Assembly (NCBI GenBank): GCA_959604475.1 | Contig: CAUHBX010000082.1 | Span: forward strand, 1-5,468 | Length of the DNA: 5,468 bases | Origin: an uncultured Eubacteriales bacterium | GTDB taxonomy: Bacteria > Bacillota > Clostridia > Lachnospirales > Anaerotignaceae | Direction: 5' to 3' | Shown here: positions 4,545 to 5,468 of the stretch, piece after piece | Position numbering within the stretch: position 1 is the first letter of the stretch | Layout of the letters: every line of letters begins with the position of its first letter | Notes under the pieces: model-generated | What the model saw: the letters and a program-made list of their open reading frames with translations, nothing else | The model's database searches: none | What the model was told of the DNA's origin: nothing | Translations under genes and position numbers: made by a program

Positions 4545-5468
4545 TTAATAGGTTATTAGTTCTGTAAATATTTTTATGGCAAAGCGGTCTGTCATACCCG
4601 CTATGTAATCAAGTATGGCCTGTATATATTCCTGTTCTGTGGAGAGGGAGCCGTATATTTTTTCATTTTCACAGCTTAGGGACAACTGCTCGTATTCCTG
4701 CGGGACTATTGATATGCTGCAGTACCTTGAGAGCCATTTTTTAAATGATTTATGCAGCAGGGGATAAAACTTTTCTATTTTATCCATAGTGTAGATGGTG
4801 TATTTGCCGTCATAAAGCTCTAAAAGTACTCTGAATATTTCACTTATAATCATTTCCGCATAGGATTTAAAGGGTTTAAGGCGGGGATGGTTATAAATAT
4901 GTTCATAGTTAAATGCCTTAAGGTCATTAAGCTGCTTAAGGAATTTCGGGCTGAGTCGGATGCCGCTTTCGGGAGAACTGTTCTCGCAGATGTCTATAAT
5001 CATATTGTGTATTATAACGGTGGTATTCAACGCGTCCTGGTCGGTCTGTCTTGCCATATCAAGCAGTATGTCCTCGGCGGCTTTGTCTAAAAGGCCAAGC
5101 CTTTCGGCGTCCTCAATATCCCTGCCTATGTACGCTATCTTATCGGCATACTTGACTACGCAGCCTTCCCACGTTATAGGCTGAAACTGGCCTGCTTTCT
5201 GAAACGCCTCGGGGTATATAAACTCTGCTCTTGGCTTTATGCCGTTGTCGTCAACCTCTCCGCAGTGGGAAATTATCCCGTCGCGTACCGCATATGTCAA
5301 ATTCAGGTTTTGGGACTTTTTATAGGTGTCCTCCAGCAGTTCAACCTTGTCTACAAAACGCAGGCCGTTTTTTTCATGCCAGAAATCCTCCTCAAGATAT
5401 TTTTTGGTCAGCGACTCTATTATAGTTTCGCCCTGATGGCCAAATGGGGTATGTCCCAGGTCGTGGCC
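4545..5468 (-). CDS. dGTPase-like HD-domain deoxynucleoside triphosphate triphosphohydrolase; N-terminus outside window
   Basis: Enzymes of this family remove tripolyphosphate from dGTP or other dNTPs, giving the deoxynucleoside, and so affect dNTP pools. The frame is open to the window edge: 307 residues plus TAA at 4547-4545. It begins GHDLGHTPFGHQGE, the HD-domain signature with the metal-binding His-Asp pair and following histidines. Next come the region NLTYAVRDGIISHCGE (visible residues 56-71), the helix YADKIAYIGRDIEDA (107-121), which holds the late metal-ligand Asp, and the tail DYIAGMTDRFAIKIFTELITY. A TTG at 5300 is not the start: the homologous sequence continues upstream without a break. 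The missing N-terminus should hold the first metal-binding His. It is transcribed in the same direction as the MATE gene but separated by that gene's promoter and leader; no clear terminator follows it. Confidence 0.93.
   Translation of the reverse strand, partial: GHDLGHTPFGHQGETIIESLTKKYLEEDFWHEKNGLRFVDKVELLEDTYKKSQNLNLTYAVRDGIISHCGEVDDNGIKPRAEFIYPEAFQKAGQFQPITWEGCVVKYADKIAYIGRDIEDAERLGLLDKAAEDILLDMARQTDQDALNTTVIIHNMIIDICENSSPESGIRLSPKFLKQLNDLKAFNYEHIYNHPRLKPFKSYAEMIISEIFRVLLELYDGKYTIYTMDKIEKFYPLLHKSFKKWLSRYCSISIVPQEYEQLSLSCENEKIYGSLSTEQEYIQAILDYIAGMTDRFAIKIFTELITY

Noticed and set aside
4545..5300. Complete 251-residue gene starting at TTG 5300
   Set aside because: The frame continues upstream to the window edge with the HD motif GHDLGHTPFGHQGE and no stop; the TTG encodes an internal Leu in NLTYAVRDG. 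The gene is partial, not short.

Overview
The window looks like chromosomal DNA of a low-to-moderate GC Firmicute, probably a clostridial anaerobe. The clues are strong AGGAGG-type ribosome binding sites before almost every gene, A/T-rich codon choice, a clostridial-looking MATE transporter and riboswitch control by transcription termination. I cannot name the species.

Bases 1-2813 (+ strand) are the 3' part of a urease operon: the end of ureC (catalytic subunit), then ureF, ureD, ureE and ureG. Gaps are 11-13 nt and each downstream gene has its own ribosome binding site. UreD, UreF and UreG form the GTP-dependent complex that inserts nickel into apo-urease, and UreE delivers the nickel. The order C-F-D-E-G differs from the familiar C-E-F-G(-D/H) order. 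An 11-bp hairpin at 2816-2847 ends the operon and also serves the convergent gene on the other strand.

Bases 2854-4540 (- strand) are the most interesting part. A MATE-family efflux pump (2854-4239) lies behind a roughly 260-nt leader that folds as an FMN riboswitch (RFN element). The element has an 8-bp P1, the conserved P3-P6 core, and the A residues expected to sandwich and read the isoalloxazine ring. However, near-universal nucleotides around the ribityl-phosphate end of FMN are replaced: GGGG after P1 became GUAA, CCGACAGU became CCAACAGG, and the P2 loop is shortened. This matches the rare FMN-riboswitch variants, known from Clostridioides difficile and a few other bacteria, that control multidrug-type transporters and were reported to respond to riboflavin, lumiflavin or lumichrome rather than FMN. 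Downstream lie a terminator, an antiterminator and an anti-antiterminator pairing. Together they predict a genetic ON switch: ligand stabilises P1, the antiterminator forms, and the pump is expressed. A sigma-A-like promoter lies directly upstream.

Bases 4545-5468 (- strand) are the 3' part of a dGTPase-like HD-domain dNTP triphosphohydrolase gene that runs off the window. It is transcribed towards the riboswitch, but the pump has its own promoter and leader. No mobile elements, tRNA, rRNA or CRISPR arrays were seen.
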